32,971 nucleotides of DNA from Xylaria sp. FL1777 (taxonomy: Eukaryota > Ascomycota > Sordariomycetes > Xylariales > Xylariaceae): NCBI GenBank assembly GCA_022578965.1, contig MU400840.1, positions 1 to 32,971 of the forward strand, in the 5' to 3' direction. Position numbers and translations under genes: made by a program. Shown piece after piece: positions 21,093-32,801 of this stretch (its first letter is position 1; every line of letters starts with the position of its first letter). The notes below the pieces were generated by a model. It did not search any database. It worked only from the letters and a program-made list of their open reading frames with translations, and was not told the origin of the DNA.

Positions 21093-23036
21093 TATATCTT
21101 ATAGTTTATAACTACTGCGTTTTATGCTTACTTTTAAACTAGTTTGTTTTAAAAAAAGAACTTAAAACTTGCAAACTATAAGTGCTTTTTTGCTAAAAAA
21201 AACAGCTATAATTAATACTAATGCTAATGCTTTTTTTTTTAATTAAAAAAAAGGTTTATTGCTAACCTTAAAGCAAATAAGCAATAATAAAAAAACATAG
21301 CAATACTTAACAAATAAATTAGCTAATTAAAATTAAGAAATAGTTTAAATCGTTTAAAACTAAAAAAAGCTAAACAAAAATGTCTGTTATAAGCTAAATC
21401 TTTTAAAAACTAGTAAAATGTTTACGAAAGATTTAAATACCTTAAGTAAGCAAGTTAATTATTTCTAAAAAACAATAAACTAAGTTATTAAAAGTAATAA
21501 TTAAACAAAAAATATGCTAAAAGAACTTTTAAACTATATACTTTATACTTATAATAGTTTAGCACTATTTTTATTAAAAATACTAGTGCTACATTAGCTA
21601 ATGCTAAAACAACTAGTTTTACTTTAGCTATTTTTGCTATTGCTTTATATAAATGCACTTAGTTTTAAATTATAATTATTTTAAAAAAACAAAGCAGCTT
21701 TATTTTTAATGTTTATAATAGCTACGCTTATTAAATTAGCAAGCAACTTTTATTAAGAACTATTATAAAAGTTATTACATTTAGTAACTTTTAGTTTAAT
21801 AAGCATTAATTGTTTTCCTGCTTTTTAGTTTAATTTTAATACTAATATAATACTACGCTTATTAATTAAAATTATTTAACTAGCAGCTTTTTTAGTAGCA
21901 CTTTTTGCTTAAATAGTAGCTTTTATGTTTTTTGTACTATTTACTGCAAGCATTATAGCTAATGCAATAATAATAACTGCACTATTTATAACAACTAACT
22001 TTACTTTTATTTTTAACATAAAAGCTGCTACTTTTATACCTATATAACTAATTATATATAAAGCAGCACTTAAAAGCAATAGTTTTAACTAAAATAAACT
22101 ATTTAAGTTTTTTATTATATACTAGTAGTTTAAAAAAGCAAAAGGTTATATTTTTAATAGTTATAAAAAAAAAGCTAAAAAACGTATAAACATAAACGTT
22201 AACTTAAATCTAAATAATCTTTTAAATAACAATAATAGTAATAATAAAAGCAATAAATAACCTTTTTGCAAAAACAAAGTTAACTTGCTTAGTTAAAGTA
22301 ATTATACTAACTAAAATGCTACCTTTAAAAAAAATCAAACAAATTTATTATTAGCAAATTAAATAAGCTAAAACGTTTTAATATTAACTATTTTAATCCT
22401 AATTAAAATAATCCTAAAAATGTTAGCATAGTTATAAATAATAATAAACTAATTTTTATTAACATTTATTGCTTTATAAATTATATTTCTTTATTTTTTA
22501 AGAACTTAAGCATTTATAACTTTAATAAAAAACAAATATTAAAAATATTTCAAACCTTGTTAAAAAAAACTGCAGTAATATAATAAAATAATAAGTTAAT
22601 ATTAGTTATACATATAAGCTATTATGCTAAAAAATTAAACAAAATACTTAATAAACTTACGATTTAATTTATAATGCTTGCTTTTAAAGCAACTTAATAA
22701 TTTAATAGCACTAAGTTTACTTTAAAAAACATAGCTTAAAAAAACATAGCAATAATAACTTTTATTTAAAAAAAGCTGCAATATACTAAAGCAATAAAAA
22801 CTTTAACTAAAAATAATAGTAATTAGCAAAGCATAATAGTTTTTATTTAAACTTACATAAATATAAACATTAAGCAATATTTTTATGCTTTTAAAAAAAA
22901 AAAATCTTTAGCCGAATATATAACCAAAATTGCTAAAATAAAGCTAATTTTTATTGCAGTAGCAAAAAAAATGTTCTTTTACGCACGCAAAAAAAAAAAG
23001 CAATATATATAACACTAATTGCTTTTGCTTAAAAGT

Positions 23037-23210
23037 TATAATTGCAAGTCCTGTAAAAACAAATATAAATATAAGTTAGAAAATAAAAATAAGTTTAGTA
23101 AAAATAGTAAAAACAACAATAATAAGCTTTTATAAAAGAAAAAAAAACGCAAACGCAAATATAATTATAAGCGTTATTAAAATAAATATAATAAATATAA
23201 AAAAAATTGC
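23037..23210 (+). pseudogene. Basic, Cys-pair-containing coding remnant in element 2
   Basis: In the same frame register as pol, YNCKSCKNKYKYK is followed by more than 40 codons rich in Lys, Asn and Arg, with stops only at isolated TAA codons. A Cys pair followed by a basic run is typical of the nucleocapsid end of gag, or of a zinc-binding fragment. The expected Gly-His and fourth Cys are not visible, so the assignment is tentative. Confidence 0.35.
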
Positions 23211-25142
23211 AACTAAGCTTATTTTATAAACTCTAATTTTAAGTTTACTTTTTTTAAGTTTAAAGATTTAACCTTTTTTTCTTTAAAGAGCTTAAATAGC
23301 GCAGCTTTTATAATAATAAACTATAATAATATATGCAAATACTATAAAAAAACTTTTAACTTATTATATAACAAGAATTAATACGCTTATAAATATACTA
23401 ATTGCTTATATAAACAAATTATATTTTAGTTGCTTGCTAATTTAATAACGCGCATATATAAGCATTATTGCACCTTGTTTAATTTTTGTAATTAGTTGTT
23501 TTGCTACTTAAAAACCTGCAATATAAACAAATTATAAGCAAACTTAGCTTTATATTAGCTAGAAATAAACGTTTTTGCAGAAATTAAAAGCACTAAATCT
23601 AAAGCTAAACTAATTATACTTTATATATACTAAGCATCTTTAGTTATTAATACTTTAAACAACTTATTAAAATGTCTTAGCGTTAAATACTTATATCTTA
23701 AAGTAAATATATATGCTAAACCTAATAATAAAAAAATTTAAGTATGCTTAAACATAAATGCATTACAAAACATTATTACATGCAAACTTCTTAATACCTA
23801 CAAATATATAATCGAACATTAAAAAGGTTAACAAGCAAAAAAAATTAAAAGCATTAATAAAAGCTGCCTTTACTATATATTAAAAGCTAAGTTTAAACTT
23901 TACTTATTAAAACATAATAATTATAAATTTTTTAAGCTTTTGCAAATTAAAAAAAAAGCTTAAGTAGTTAAAAAAAACATAATATTTTAGTTTTTGCTAA
24001 ACATTAAATATCTAGATCTATAAAGTACAGTTATTAATTATAAAAAAGCAAAAGTAATTATAGCTAACATAAATAACTTTAAAATTCCATTTTAGGTATA
24101 TTTATATATGCACTTATATATATAAAAAGTTACCTTAGCTTGCAAAATATCTTTTAAGCCTAGTGCTATAATATAAGCTTTAGCTATATATAAACTTTTG
24201 CTTGCTAATTATAACTTTATGTTTAAGCTATTTTATAAAAATAGTATAGCTACACTTATTAAGTTTATTACTTTTAAAAGTATAGTTTTAGCTAATTTTT
24301 CGCTTTAAATTAAAACTATACTTAAAAGTACTTATGTTAGCACTATTTAAAAGTAATTCTTTAGTAATAAAGCTAAAAAAAAATCCTAAAAAACATGTTT
24401 AAAAATAGTTATACTAACTGCAAGCATTATAGCTATAAGTGCTTTATTTAGCATAATACCTAAAAACATTAATGCTAAAACTATTAATGCTATTAGCACT
24501 AGCTTAAATATTATTAATAAAAGCATTTATATTTTTAATAACTTTAAGTTTTTTAACGCGTTTTATATAAACAAATTAATTAACTTAATTTTTATGCTTA
24601 AACAAATTACTACTAACGTGTATATTTTTAGCTATAACTTTAACCTTTATACTAATATAACTAATATTGCTAATATAATAAACACGTTTAAACAAGCTAA
24701 TATTTTAACTATTAGTTCAGTTATTAATACAATATATAGCATAATTAAAAAATTAGCTAACTAGCTATTAAAAGAAATAAACAATACAATAAATCTAAAC
24801 GCGCTAAAACCTAAGATTTGCAAAATTATTTCTACTTTAAAAATTAAAAAACCTAACAAAAAAAACAAAGTTATATTGCTAGCTAGCTACTTTATTTATA
24901 CTAGCAGAAATATAACAGCAAAAAAAATCCTATAACTAATTAACAAAATTCCTAAAATCTAGCAAAACTAAAATATTATTAACATTCTTAAAAATAAACT
25001 TATAAAAATACCTTTAATAAACAATTAGCAAAAAACTAAGTTAAATAATTAACTTTATTTTTTGAGCATCTGTAATAAAAAAGCTATTAATTTTGTTTTC
25101 AATTAGCTTTACATATAAAATCAAATAAAATAAGTTAACAAA

Positions 25143-25770
25143 CTTACTTTATTTGCGCATTTTACTTTTATAGTTTAAACGTAAAAAAAAAAAAAACTAT
25201 ACTTATAACTAATAATTAATTTATAAACTTTAAACAAAGTAGCTATTTTAAATAATTATCTTTTGCTTTTTTAATTTAAGGTTATTTTATTAATTAAAAA
25301 AAAAAAATATATAACTTATATAAACGCAACTTTCTTTTTTTATTAATTTAAAGTATATTTTAATTATTATAACAAATTTACTATTATTAGCCTAAAAAGT
25401 CTTAAATAATCTATAGTTATACTTATAAAATTTTGCAATATATTTATATATATATAATAGTTTATAAATTGCTTACTTAAAAAGTTTAAGCATTTTTATT
25501 ACGCCTTTATTAACAATATTATAATTTATTTTAATACTAAAAAAAAACACTTTTTTTATTTATGCACTATTTTTAAGCTATTTTAAAGCAAAAAAATATC
25601 TTTTTTGCTAAAAAAGTCTTTTATAGCATATTTTTTTATTAAGCTTTTAAGCTTTTAAGTAAACGCTTTTAGCATATTAACTACTAAGCAAAAAGTTAAA
25701 GCAATATAAAACATTAAGTTTTCCTGTTAACTTAAAGCTTTTAAACAATACTTAAGTATTATAGGTTTTT
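25143..25770 (+). other. Reverse transcriptase domain remnant, element 2 pol
   Basis: TLNKVAILNNYLL (25227-25265) matches the L-N-x-V-x-x-P-D-N-Y-P-L block. INATFFFY (25320-25343) matches the D-A-T-S-F-F-Y-Q catalytic block, its Asp now Asn. KFTIIS (25374-25391) matches K-x-T-V-V-S. AFINNIIIYF (25503-25532) is the FxDD centre with both Asp codons turned to Asn. KKSFIAY (25611-25631) and YLSIIGFL (25749-25772) are the thumb-side blocks before RNase H. The complete series in correct order makes the call secure. Confidence 0.9.
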
Positions 25771-25919
25771 TATGTTTATTAATTTTGTTTTACGTAAAGA
25801 TTTTAAAACTATTGTAAAAACGCAAAACTATATTATTTAATAAAAAACATAAGTTTAAAAGGTTTAAAGTAAACAACTTTAGTAAGCATTAAACATATTA
25901 TTGCTTAACTTTTTTTAAA

Positions 25920-26440
25920 CTTACAAAAGCTAAAAAAGCATTATTTTAAGCTATTTAAAATTTTATTTATTTGTATACTATACTGCATTATTATAACTTT
26001 AGTAAGTTATTATATATGCAAATAAATATATTTTTTAAGCAAAGCTTTAATATTATGCTATACTACATAAAAAATAATTACATATAATAACTAAGTACTT
26101 TTATTTTTAGTGCATAAATGTTTTCCGTTATATATTTAAGCAAATATATTTTAATCTTTAAGTTATAATATAGTCTTTTTAAAATAAAAATAAGTTATAT
26201 TATATAAGCATATAAACGTTTATACATAACAATTAAAACGTTAAAAAACTTTATAGTTATTTTTATTAACTATTTTGCTACTAAAAGCATTATTAACTAA
26301 ACTAATCTAAACATTACGTTTATAAATTGTGCTAATAAACGCCTTATTAATGCCTTAATTTACCTTTTTTAATATAGTTTATAAGTATACTATTTGCTTA
26401 ATTATATTAACTATATATTAAATGCACTAAGTTGTTTTAA
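25920..26440 (+). other. RNase H domain remnant, element 2 pol
   Basis: LLYMQIN (26007-26027) corresponds to P-L-Y-x-Q-x-D, the first catalytic Asp now Asn. VIYLSKYI (26127-26150) corresponds to the P-V-x-Y-L-S-R block. INQTNLN-type text, with stops at the Gln positions (26289-26312), corresponds to the family's TDH-x-A-T-x-x-I-x-x-Q-T segment. NALSCF (26421-26438) corresponds to DALSR, which closes the domain. The tether to integrase that follows (26517-26840) is the longest stop-free run in this pol. Confidence 0.87.
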
Positions 26441-26840
26441 AAACATTAAAAACTTACTTAATATAAAAAGCAACATATAAAAAACTAATAAAAATCTTAT
26501 GCTTAACAACATTTAGTTAATATTAATAAAAGCTATTATAAATAATAAAATAAAATTAAAAATCATTACTAATTATACTAAAAACCCAAAGTATTATAGA
26601 ACTTTAAACGTAATATATATAAATAGCAATAAAAATGCTGCAAATTTTTTACGCTTAGGTTATTTTTTTGCAATTATAAATAAACTGCTTTACAATATTA
26701 ATAAAAAAAGCTATTATTGCTTTTATATTCTTAAAAATCAAGTTAGCAAGTTTTTTGCTATAACTTATAATAATAAACACTACTTTAGTAAAAAGCATAT
26801 AATATATAACCTTAAAGGTTTTTTTATTAAAAAAAAAACT

Positions 26841-27370
26841 TAAAAAGTAAAAATATATTTGCAGCATTATAACAGTTGTAAACTTTACGCAATAAGTTAA
26901 AATAAACCAAATAATAATTATTAGCTAATTTAACTTAAAGATTTTTAACTTATAAAAACAGTTGCAATAAACTTTATTATAGATCTGCTTAATATACTAG
27001 CAATAAAAACTTTATAGCAATTAAATAAGTATATATATTATAATGTACTAATGCTTATAATATATGCTACATTTAAACATACGTTACTAATTCTAAGTTA
27101 TAAAACATACATAGCAAAAAATTAAAGTTTTGCTTTTGCTAAAATGCTTTTATTATATAACTAAAGCATACTAAGTAGCATTATTTCTAATTATAACTAT
27201 AAGTTTACTTTAAAGTTTTAAGTAAATCTATAAAAAAAATGTAACGTATAGCTTTTAATAACTATTGCGTACTATTTATAAAGTAATAGCATATTTAAAT
27301 GCAAAAATCAAACTATTAAAATTACTATTTAGCACTACACCTTTGCTTACCTTAATTATAATTAAATAGA
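26841..27370 (+). other. Integrase remnant (zinc pair and DDE core), element 2 pol
   Basis: The zinc-binding Cys pair reads YNSC (26868-26879), the first Cys turned to Tyr. The core opens with INFIIDL (MDFIVDL, 26967-26987), its Asp as Asn. YNVLMLIIYATFKH follows (27030-27071), matching Y-D-x-x-L-V-V-V-D-R-x-T-K. IISNYNYKFT (27180-27209) matches I-V-S-D-R-x-x-x-F-T, the second Asp as Asn at 27189-27191. Then come AYYL and a stop (AYHPQ), and FKCKNQTI (27294-27317), where E-R-x-N-Q-T-L has become K-C-K-N-Q-T-I with the catalytic Glu as Lys (27297-27299). All three catalytic positions are lost. Confidence 0.92.
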
Positions 27371-28022
27371 TGTTTTTTTATTTTTATAATAAAACCTTAA
27401 TAGTGCATATTTAAATCTTATTAAGTTTTTATTACATAAGCAATTATTTAAATTTAAACTTTTTAGTTTTAACAATATATTTACTAACAATAATAAGTTA
27501 TATAGTACATTAAAGAACATTTGTTTTTTTTATAAACATTTACGCAAAAATGCTAAGTTAGCTATAAACTTTACTGCTATAAAAGCTAAATATTATTATA
27601 ACAATAAGCATAAGCTTATAAAGTTTAATATTAAAAACAAAGTTTATTTAAAGCTATATAAAAAATATTATCTTTTTAATAACTTGTTTAAAAAGTACTT
27701 ATAATAACGCGCTAAACTATATAAAGTAATAAAACAAATAAGTTAGCTAGCTTATTATATTAATTTACTAAAGATCTTTAGTATATACTTTATAATCTCT
27801 GTTATATACCTTTTATTTAGCTAACAAAATAAAAACCTATTTTATTAAACTATACTTTTATTTAGTTTTATTTACAATAAGCAAAACCTTAACAAAAAAA
27901 GTAATTTATTTAAAATTAAAACTATTTTAAAGCATTATATTAATCGAACTAAGTTAAGTTTTAACTATTTAGTTAAATAAAAAAAATATAGTTATAAAAA
28001 CAACTAGTAAAAATTAAAGTAG

Positions 28023-28190
28023 TAACTTTAATTAGCTAAAGATTTAGTTAAAGAATATTAAGCTCATATAAAAAAATAAGCTAAGTTAAAACTAAAAGAT
28101 AAAAATAAAGCAAAAACTATAAAGCTTATTGCTAATAAATAACCGCATAAAAAGCTACAGAAAGTTATGCTTGCTTAGTTAATTAATTAA
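28023..28190 (+). other. Charged C-terminal tail of element 2 pol
   Basis: In the same frame as integrase, LAKDLVKEY, a stop, AHIKK, a stop, then AKLKLKDKNKAKTIKLIANK is read. This is a Lys/Glu-rich probable helix with stops where Gln would fit. It is the last convincing coding text before the 3' LTR. No chromodomain was recognised. It may instead be the end of a separate short ORF, but frame continuity argues for pol. Confidence 0.6.
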
Positions 28191-28295
28191 TAAATAACTT
28201 AAATTAATGATAATTTTTAAAATAAAAATCAGTTTATATAAATAGCTAAATTAGCCTTGTTAAAGTTAACAACTTTTCTTTTGTGCTTTAGCACT

Positions 28296-28502
28296 TAATA
28301 TAAACTAAAAAAAAGACTTCATATTTATAAGGTTTAGCTATAGTAGTATTTTTACTTGTAGCTATAATAGTTTAGCTAAATAGCTATATAAAGCTTATAC
28401 TTAAGGCAATTGCGTAATAATTGCTTGCAAAGCCCTTTTTCTTTTAATTTACATTATACTTTTTATGCTTAATTGCTTTACTACTTATAGTAAACCTTAC
28501 TA
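28296..28502 (+). repeat. 3' LTR of element 2
   Basis: 207 bp, the partner of 19799-20005. It keeps C at a few sites where the 5' LTR has T (for example TTACATTATAC near 28449), and loses others, so both were mutated independently. The sequence just upstream (TTTTGTGCTTTAGCACT) is not an obvious polypurine tract. Confidence 0.92.
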
Positions 28503-28507
28503 TTTAT
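28503..28507. other. Target-site duplication TTTAT, right copy of element 2
   Basis: Matches 19794-19798 exactly. Confidence 0.85.
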
Positions 28508-31500
28508 ACTTTTATACTAAATATTGCTAAAATTTAACTTTTTTTTTTTTGTTTAAATTTTTAATATAGTTAGCAATTTTTATAGCTAGTTACTAATTTA
28601 ATAGCTATATTTTAAACAAGAAAAAATAGCTATTATAACTATTAAGCTTTAAAGTTTAATTATATATATAAATAACTACTTTTAATAAAGTTTAAAAATT
28701 AAAATAGCAATAAGTTAAACTTTTATATAATATAATTTGCTTAATATTATTATTAGCTTTTTTAATTTTGCTATTATTTTTAGGTTTTTTAAGTATAATT
28801 AATTTTATAATAAAACTATTTAATTTATGCTAATTAGTTGCTTTTTTGTTTATAAATATGCTTATATTATTGCTTATTTATTTTTTAAAAAAACTAAATA
28901 TTTTATTAATTTATTAAATTAGCAGTTTTATTGCTTTAAAACTAATATTAAGCATTATTTTTGCTTTAACTTATATAATAATATATTTAATATATATTAA
29001 TAGTTTAAAATTAGCTATAAATATATAGTTTATAGCTTAATATATAAATAATAAAAGTAATATAATAAGTTATAAGTTTAAAAGTTTATTTAATAATAGT
29101 TTTATTAATTAATATTAGTTATATTTAGTAATAACTTACTAAATAATAAATATAGCTTTTAAGTGCTAAAAATGCTTATTTAGCTTTTAAATTAAGCTTT
29201 TAATAATAGTATGCTTTAAGTTAATATGTATATTTTTTGCGTTTTATAGCAATTTTAATACTTTAAGCACTTTTAAAAACATTATAGCTTAAAATGCTAT
29301 ATTAACTAAGTATAAAAAGTTTTTTAAAGCTTATTTATAATTAATTAGCTTAAATAACATATTATTTTTTTTAATAAAATGCTATTTTATTTATTTTAAA
29401 TTTATATTATATAATAATTTAATTTTAAAATAAAAATTTTTAAAAATAGCTTATAAATTTATAATGTTAAAATATTATAGTAATATTATTAGCTATATTT
29501 TAGCTTTTAGTAATAATTTTATATTAGCTTTAGTTTTTACTAATAAAAAAACTAATATAATTAGTAGTTTTAATAGCTAGTTTACTAAAATATTTAATTT
29601 GTTTGTTTTATATATAATTTTTATGCTAAAATATTTAATAATATTTAAAAAACATATTATTTTTGCTAATTGTTTTGTTTTTATTTTTATTATTATAAAA
29701 GACTTATAATTTATATAAATAGTAATTTTTTTGCTTTTTATTTAATACTGCTAATATTAAAGTGCTAGCATTATAGCTAGCAACTTTTTTTTTTGCGTTA
29801 AATAATATAATTAATATGCTTTAAGCTTTTTTAAAAAGTATATTATTAAATATAAAAATATAGTTATTTTATAAAAATACAGCTATATTAAATATGCTTT
29901 AATATAATATATACTTAAATTAATATTTATTATAAATAAAAGCTTTTAATTAAAAGCTTAAATAATTAACATAATAATAATAGCTTTATAGATTTTTTAT
30001 TATATATTTTTAGCTTTTATGCTTAACTTTATTTTTTAGTTTTTAAGTTTTTTTATTAATATAGTTAGCAATATAACAATTAATAAATAGTTTTTAATAA
30101 AATGCTTAAAATAGCTTGTAGTATTTATAAATGCTTTTATTTTTATAGTAGTTTTAAGCATAAGCTACTTTTGTACTGCTATAACTTTTGCTAAGTTTGC
30201 TTTAATACTATTATAAAAAACGTTAAAACTAAAAAAAATACTAAAATTTATAAAAAGTAATATTTTTAATATATTAATTATTATACTATATTTAATTAAT
30301 TATATAAATAGCAAGCAATAATGCTTATATAATTATTTTTTTGTTTTAGCTTAAATATAAATATTATTAAGTAAGCTAGCTAACTACTTATAAAAAAGTT
30401 TAATTATTTTTTATATTAATGCTTAAAATGTTATTAAAGTATTATAAAGTTTAAAAAGCATTATTATTTATTTATATAGCTTAAATAATATAATAAACGC
30501 TGTTTTTTTGCAATATAGTTTATATATAGCAATATGCTAAAATTTATTTTTTAAATTAATAAAAGCATACTATTAGCGCTTTATAGCTTACTATATTTAG
30601 TTTATTATATTAAATAATAAATAAGCTTGCTTTTTTGTTTTTTTATTAACTTTATAATAATTATAATAAAAACGCTATATTATTAATTTATTATTTTTAT
30701 TAAGCTTAATAGTTATGCTTAGCACTTTTTTTAAAATTAATAATATTAATAAACTTTATAGCTTTATGTTTTTTTTAATATAAATATTTTTATATGCTTT
30801 TATAAACTTATATAGCACTTTTTTTTATGCTAAGCTATATTTTTATAATAATAGTTTAATTAATAAACTATTGCTTATATTAATATAATGCTTTATTTTA
30901 GCAATAGTATTAGTTTTTTACTTAAAGTAATTAAACAGTTTAAAAAAGTTTTTTATATAATAGTTTTAATATTTAGCAATTTATAGTTTTTTTAAAATAT
31001 TTTTGTATTATTTAATAATTATAATATAGCATTTTTTGCTAGTTATATTAGCAAATAAATGCTTTATTAGTTATATTAAAAAGCTTTTTTTAAACTTAAA
31101 TAGCATAATAACTTTATAACTATTTAAAATAGCAAAAATGCTTTTTTATTTATAAAAAATCTGTTTTTTAATAGTTATATTGCTTAAAAAAGTATAGTTT
31201 AATATTATATTTATTATTAATGTTTATGTTTTTAATATACTATTAATAATTATAAAATTTGCTATTATTTTGCAATTTTTAATTATTTAAAGTTTTATTT
31301 TATTAATATTATATATTATGCTTTATTTTTATAATTAATATAACGCTAATTTAAATATTAAAAATTATAAAATATAATAATTAATATAACTATAGTTTTA
31401 AAAAACAGTAAGTTTATAGCTATTAGCTAGCTTAACTAAAAAGAAATTATAATAATTACTATAATTATTTTTTAGCTTTTGCTTTTTATTAAAGTTTTTT

Positions 31501-32302
31501 TAGCTTTTGTTTGTTTTAACTAATAAAGCAAAGCTACTTTAAGCAATATTAAAAATTTTAACAAGTTTTTTATTAATTATATTATTTTTAAAACAATTAA
31601 TAAAGCATTACTTTATTTTATTAGTATTATTTTTATTTTTAGCGTTATTTATAATAAAAACATACTTAAAACTATTAATTAAAGCTTTGCTTTTAAAAGT
31701 TTTATATTTATTTTAAACTTTGTTAAATTTGCTAAAAAAATTATTATAAAAAAGCTTGCTTTTAATAATTATAAATTAGTTAATTTGCTTTTTTTAGTTT
31801 ATTTTAAAGTTTTTAAGCTATTTAGCTTTTGCTTTGCAATTTTTTATATAATAGCTAATTTTATTATAATTAAAACATTTGTTTTATATTACTTAAGCTA
31901 TAAATTTAGCTTTAAATTAGTTATTTTTATGTTTTATAACTTAGCTTATTTTTTGTTTATTAGTTTTAAAGTTTAAAATTATTAATATTAATAATATTTT
32001 AGCATAATTTATTAATTAAATTTATATTATGCTTAATTTTTTAGTAATTTTAGCGCTAATATTACACTTATAATATAACACTAAAATGTTTTATAGTTAA
32101 ACTATTACTTTAAAAATACTGTAAATTTTTAGCTTAATTAATATTATAGCTATTATATAAAATAACTATATAACTTTTTTAATTATTTAATTAATATTTA
32201 AGTTATTATTAAATTTTTTTATATATAGCTAAATTATTAATATAAAATTAATTAATTTATTAATAATAATATTACAGGTTTGCTATATATTTTTAATAAT
32301 TG
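28508..32302. other. A+T-rich stretch without recognisable genes
   Basis: Very low G+C (42 of 300 bases in 30001-30300) and, in that sample, no TC or GA at all. No LTR pair or protein domain was recognised on either strand. It is the flank into which the solo LTR at 32308 inserted. The only coding-like signal is at 31527-31973. Confidence 0.5.
31527..31976. pseudogene. Possible coding remnant, strand uncertain, family unknown
   Basis: On the plus strand one frame from 31527 to 31973 has a single internal stop (31680-31682), including a 97-codon stop-free run. The translation is rich in Phe, Ile, Leu and Lys. The opposite strand in the same codon register gives Lys/Asn-rich text with stops at plausible Gln or Trp sites, the look of the true coding strand in the other elements here. 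T-rich sequence lowers TAA frequency on that strand, so open runs of this length can occur by chance. No motif was recognised. Confidence 0.25.
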
Positions 32303-32307
32303 CTAGT
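32303..32307. other. Target-site duplication CTAGT beside the solo LTR
   Basis: Pairs with CTAAT at 32802-32806; the single mismatch is a G-to-A transition, the mutation type seen throughout. Confidence 0.55.
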
Positions 32308-32801
32308 TATAACGGACTTATTATATATTAATATAACAGGTTTGCTTTTAAAGTCTTAATTTATAGGTAATAATAGGATCTTTAACAATAGTTCGTTAAA
32401 AAGGTTTTTAAGGTACTTTTATTATTATGCATTAATAAAGGTTTTAAAGAATTAAAAGTAATAAATATATTAATGCTTAGCAGTTATAAAAAATTAATAG
32501 CTAAAGAACTAAAACTAAGTAAATAACTAAATATAAAAAATGCATAATTATATAAACAAAAAAAAAGTAAAAAAAATAGTAACTTTTTTTAAATTACTAT
32601 AAGTTTAATAAGCATTAAATTATTATAAGCTTAGTAAGCTTTAAATTACTATAAGCTTAATAAACCTTGGATTACTGTAAGCTTAATAAGCTAAATAAGT
32701 TATTACGTAACTTTAGCTTTAGCTAGCAAAAAAAAAAGTGCAAAATATATATAAAGGCATTAAGCCGCTTTAAAAGCCACCTTAGTGCTAATTTTATAAC
32801 A
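32308..32801 (+). repeat. Solo LTR of second family, copy C
   Basis: 494 bp, no internal element on either side. It is flanked by CTAGT (32303-32307) and CTAAT (32802-32806), a 5-bp target duplication with one G/A change. It starts TATAACGGACTT and ends TTTATAACA, closer to a TG...CA LTR than copies A and B, and keeps TTGG and AGGATC, so it is less mutated in places. TATATAAAGG is at 32748-32757. Solo LTRs arise by recombination between the two LTRs of a full element. Confidence 0.82.
32591..32694. repeat. 26-bp minirepeat array inside LTR copy C (4 units)
   Basis: Units start at 32591, 32617, 32643 and 32669, with the same consensus and number as in copy A. Confidence 0.85.

Larger units (their letters stand above)
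20006..25140 (+). other. 5' part of element 2 (expected leader, gag and protease)
   Basis: Between the 5' LTR and RT there are 5.1 kb in which I recognised no complete domain. The first 350 bp hold non-coding-looking direct repeats, likely leader sequence. From about 20.9 kb the plus strand is A-rich, and an in-frame 51-bp repeat near 20991 points to protein coding. Around 23037-23210, in the same frame register as pol, a Cys-x2-Cys (YNCKSC) is followed by a long Lys/Asn/Arg-rich stretch with few stops. This resembles a nucleocapsid tail, but a proper CCHC knuckle could not be confirmed. No protease DTG motif was found. Confidence 0.5.
25143..28190 (+). pseudogene. Degenerate Ty3/Gypsy pol polyprotein (RT-RNase H-integrase) of element 2
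   Basis: One plus-strand frame (codon starts divisible by 3) reads about 1015 codons through RT, RNase H, zinc-binding and core integrase and a charged C-terminal tail, without net indel. Stops sit largely at expected Gln and Trp positions. Key remnants are TLNKVAI (25227-25247), ATFFFY (25326-25343), FINN for FxDD (25506-25517), YLSIIGFL (25749-25772), MQIN (26016-26027), NALSC for DALSR (26421-26435), YNSC for CNSC (26868-26879), INFIIDL (26967-26987), SNYNYKFT (27186-27209) and AYYL plus stop for AYHPQ (27267-27281). Codons 26517-26840 are stop-free for 108 codons. Intact, this polyprotein would reverse transcribe and integrate the element. Start and end are approximate. Confidence 0.92.
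19799..28502 (+). mobile_element. Degenerate Ty3/Gypsy LTR retrotransposon, element 2
   Basis: 8704 bp bounded by two 207-bp LTRs and by a perfect 5-bp target duplication TTTAT (19794-19798 and 28503-28507). The plus strand is A-rich, and pol reads on it in the order RT, RNase H, integrase, then a charged tail. That order makes it Ty3/Gypsy. Its motifs differ from those of element 1 (for example ATFFFY and YLSIIGFL around RT, and a QTNLN block in RNase H), so it belongs to another clade of fungal Gypsy elements. Length and LTR size are ordinary for the superfamily. Every domain carries stops and catalytic losses, so it is inactive. Confidence 0.92.

Noticed and set aside
26655..26867. 70-codon open frame on the minus strand
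   Set aside because: It lies opposite the stop-poor RNase H-integrase tether of the element 2 pol, which reads convincingly on the plus strand. The translation is low-complexity Phe/Ile/Lys.
31785..31976. 63-codon open frame on the plus strand as a real small gene
   Set aside because: It starts with TTG, has no recognisable motif and sits in T-rich sequence where TAA is rarer. It is kept only as part of a weak remnant of uncertain strand.
19040..32801. LTR copies B and C as the two ends of one larger element with element 2 nested inside
   Set aside because: Copy C has its own flanking near-duplication CTAGT/CTAAT, and the base pairs left of copies A and B (TAAAG, TAAAA) do not match the right flank of C. 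A solo LTR is the simpler reading.
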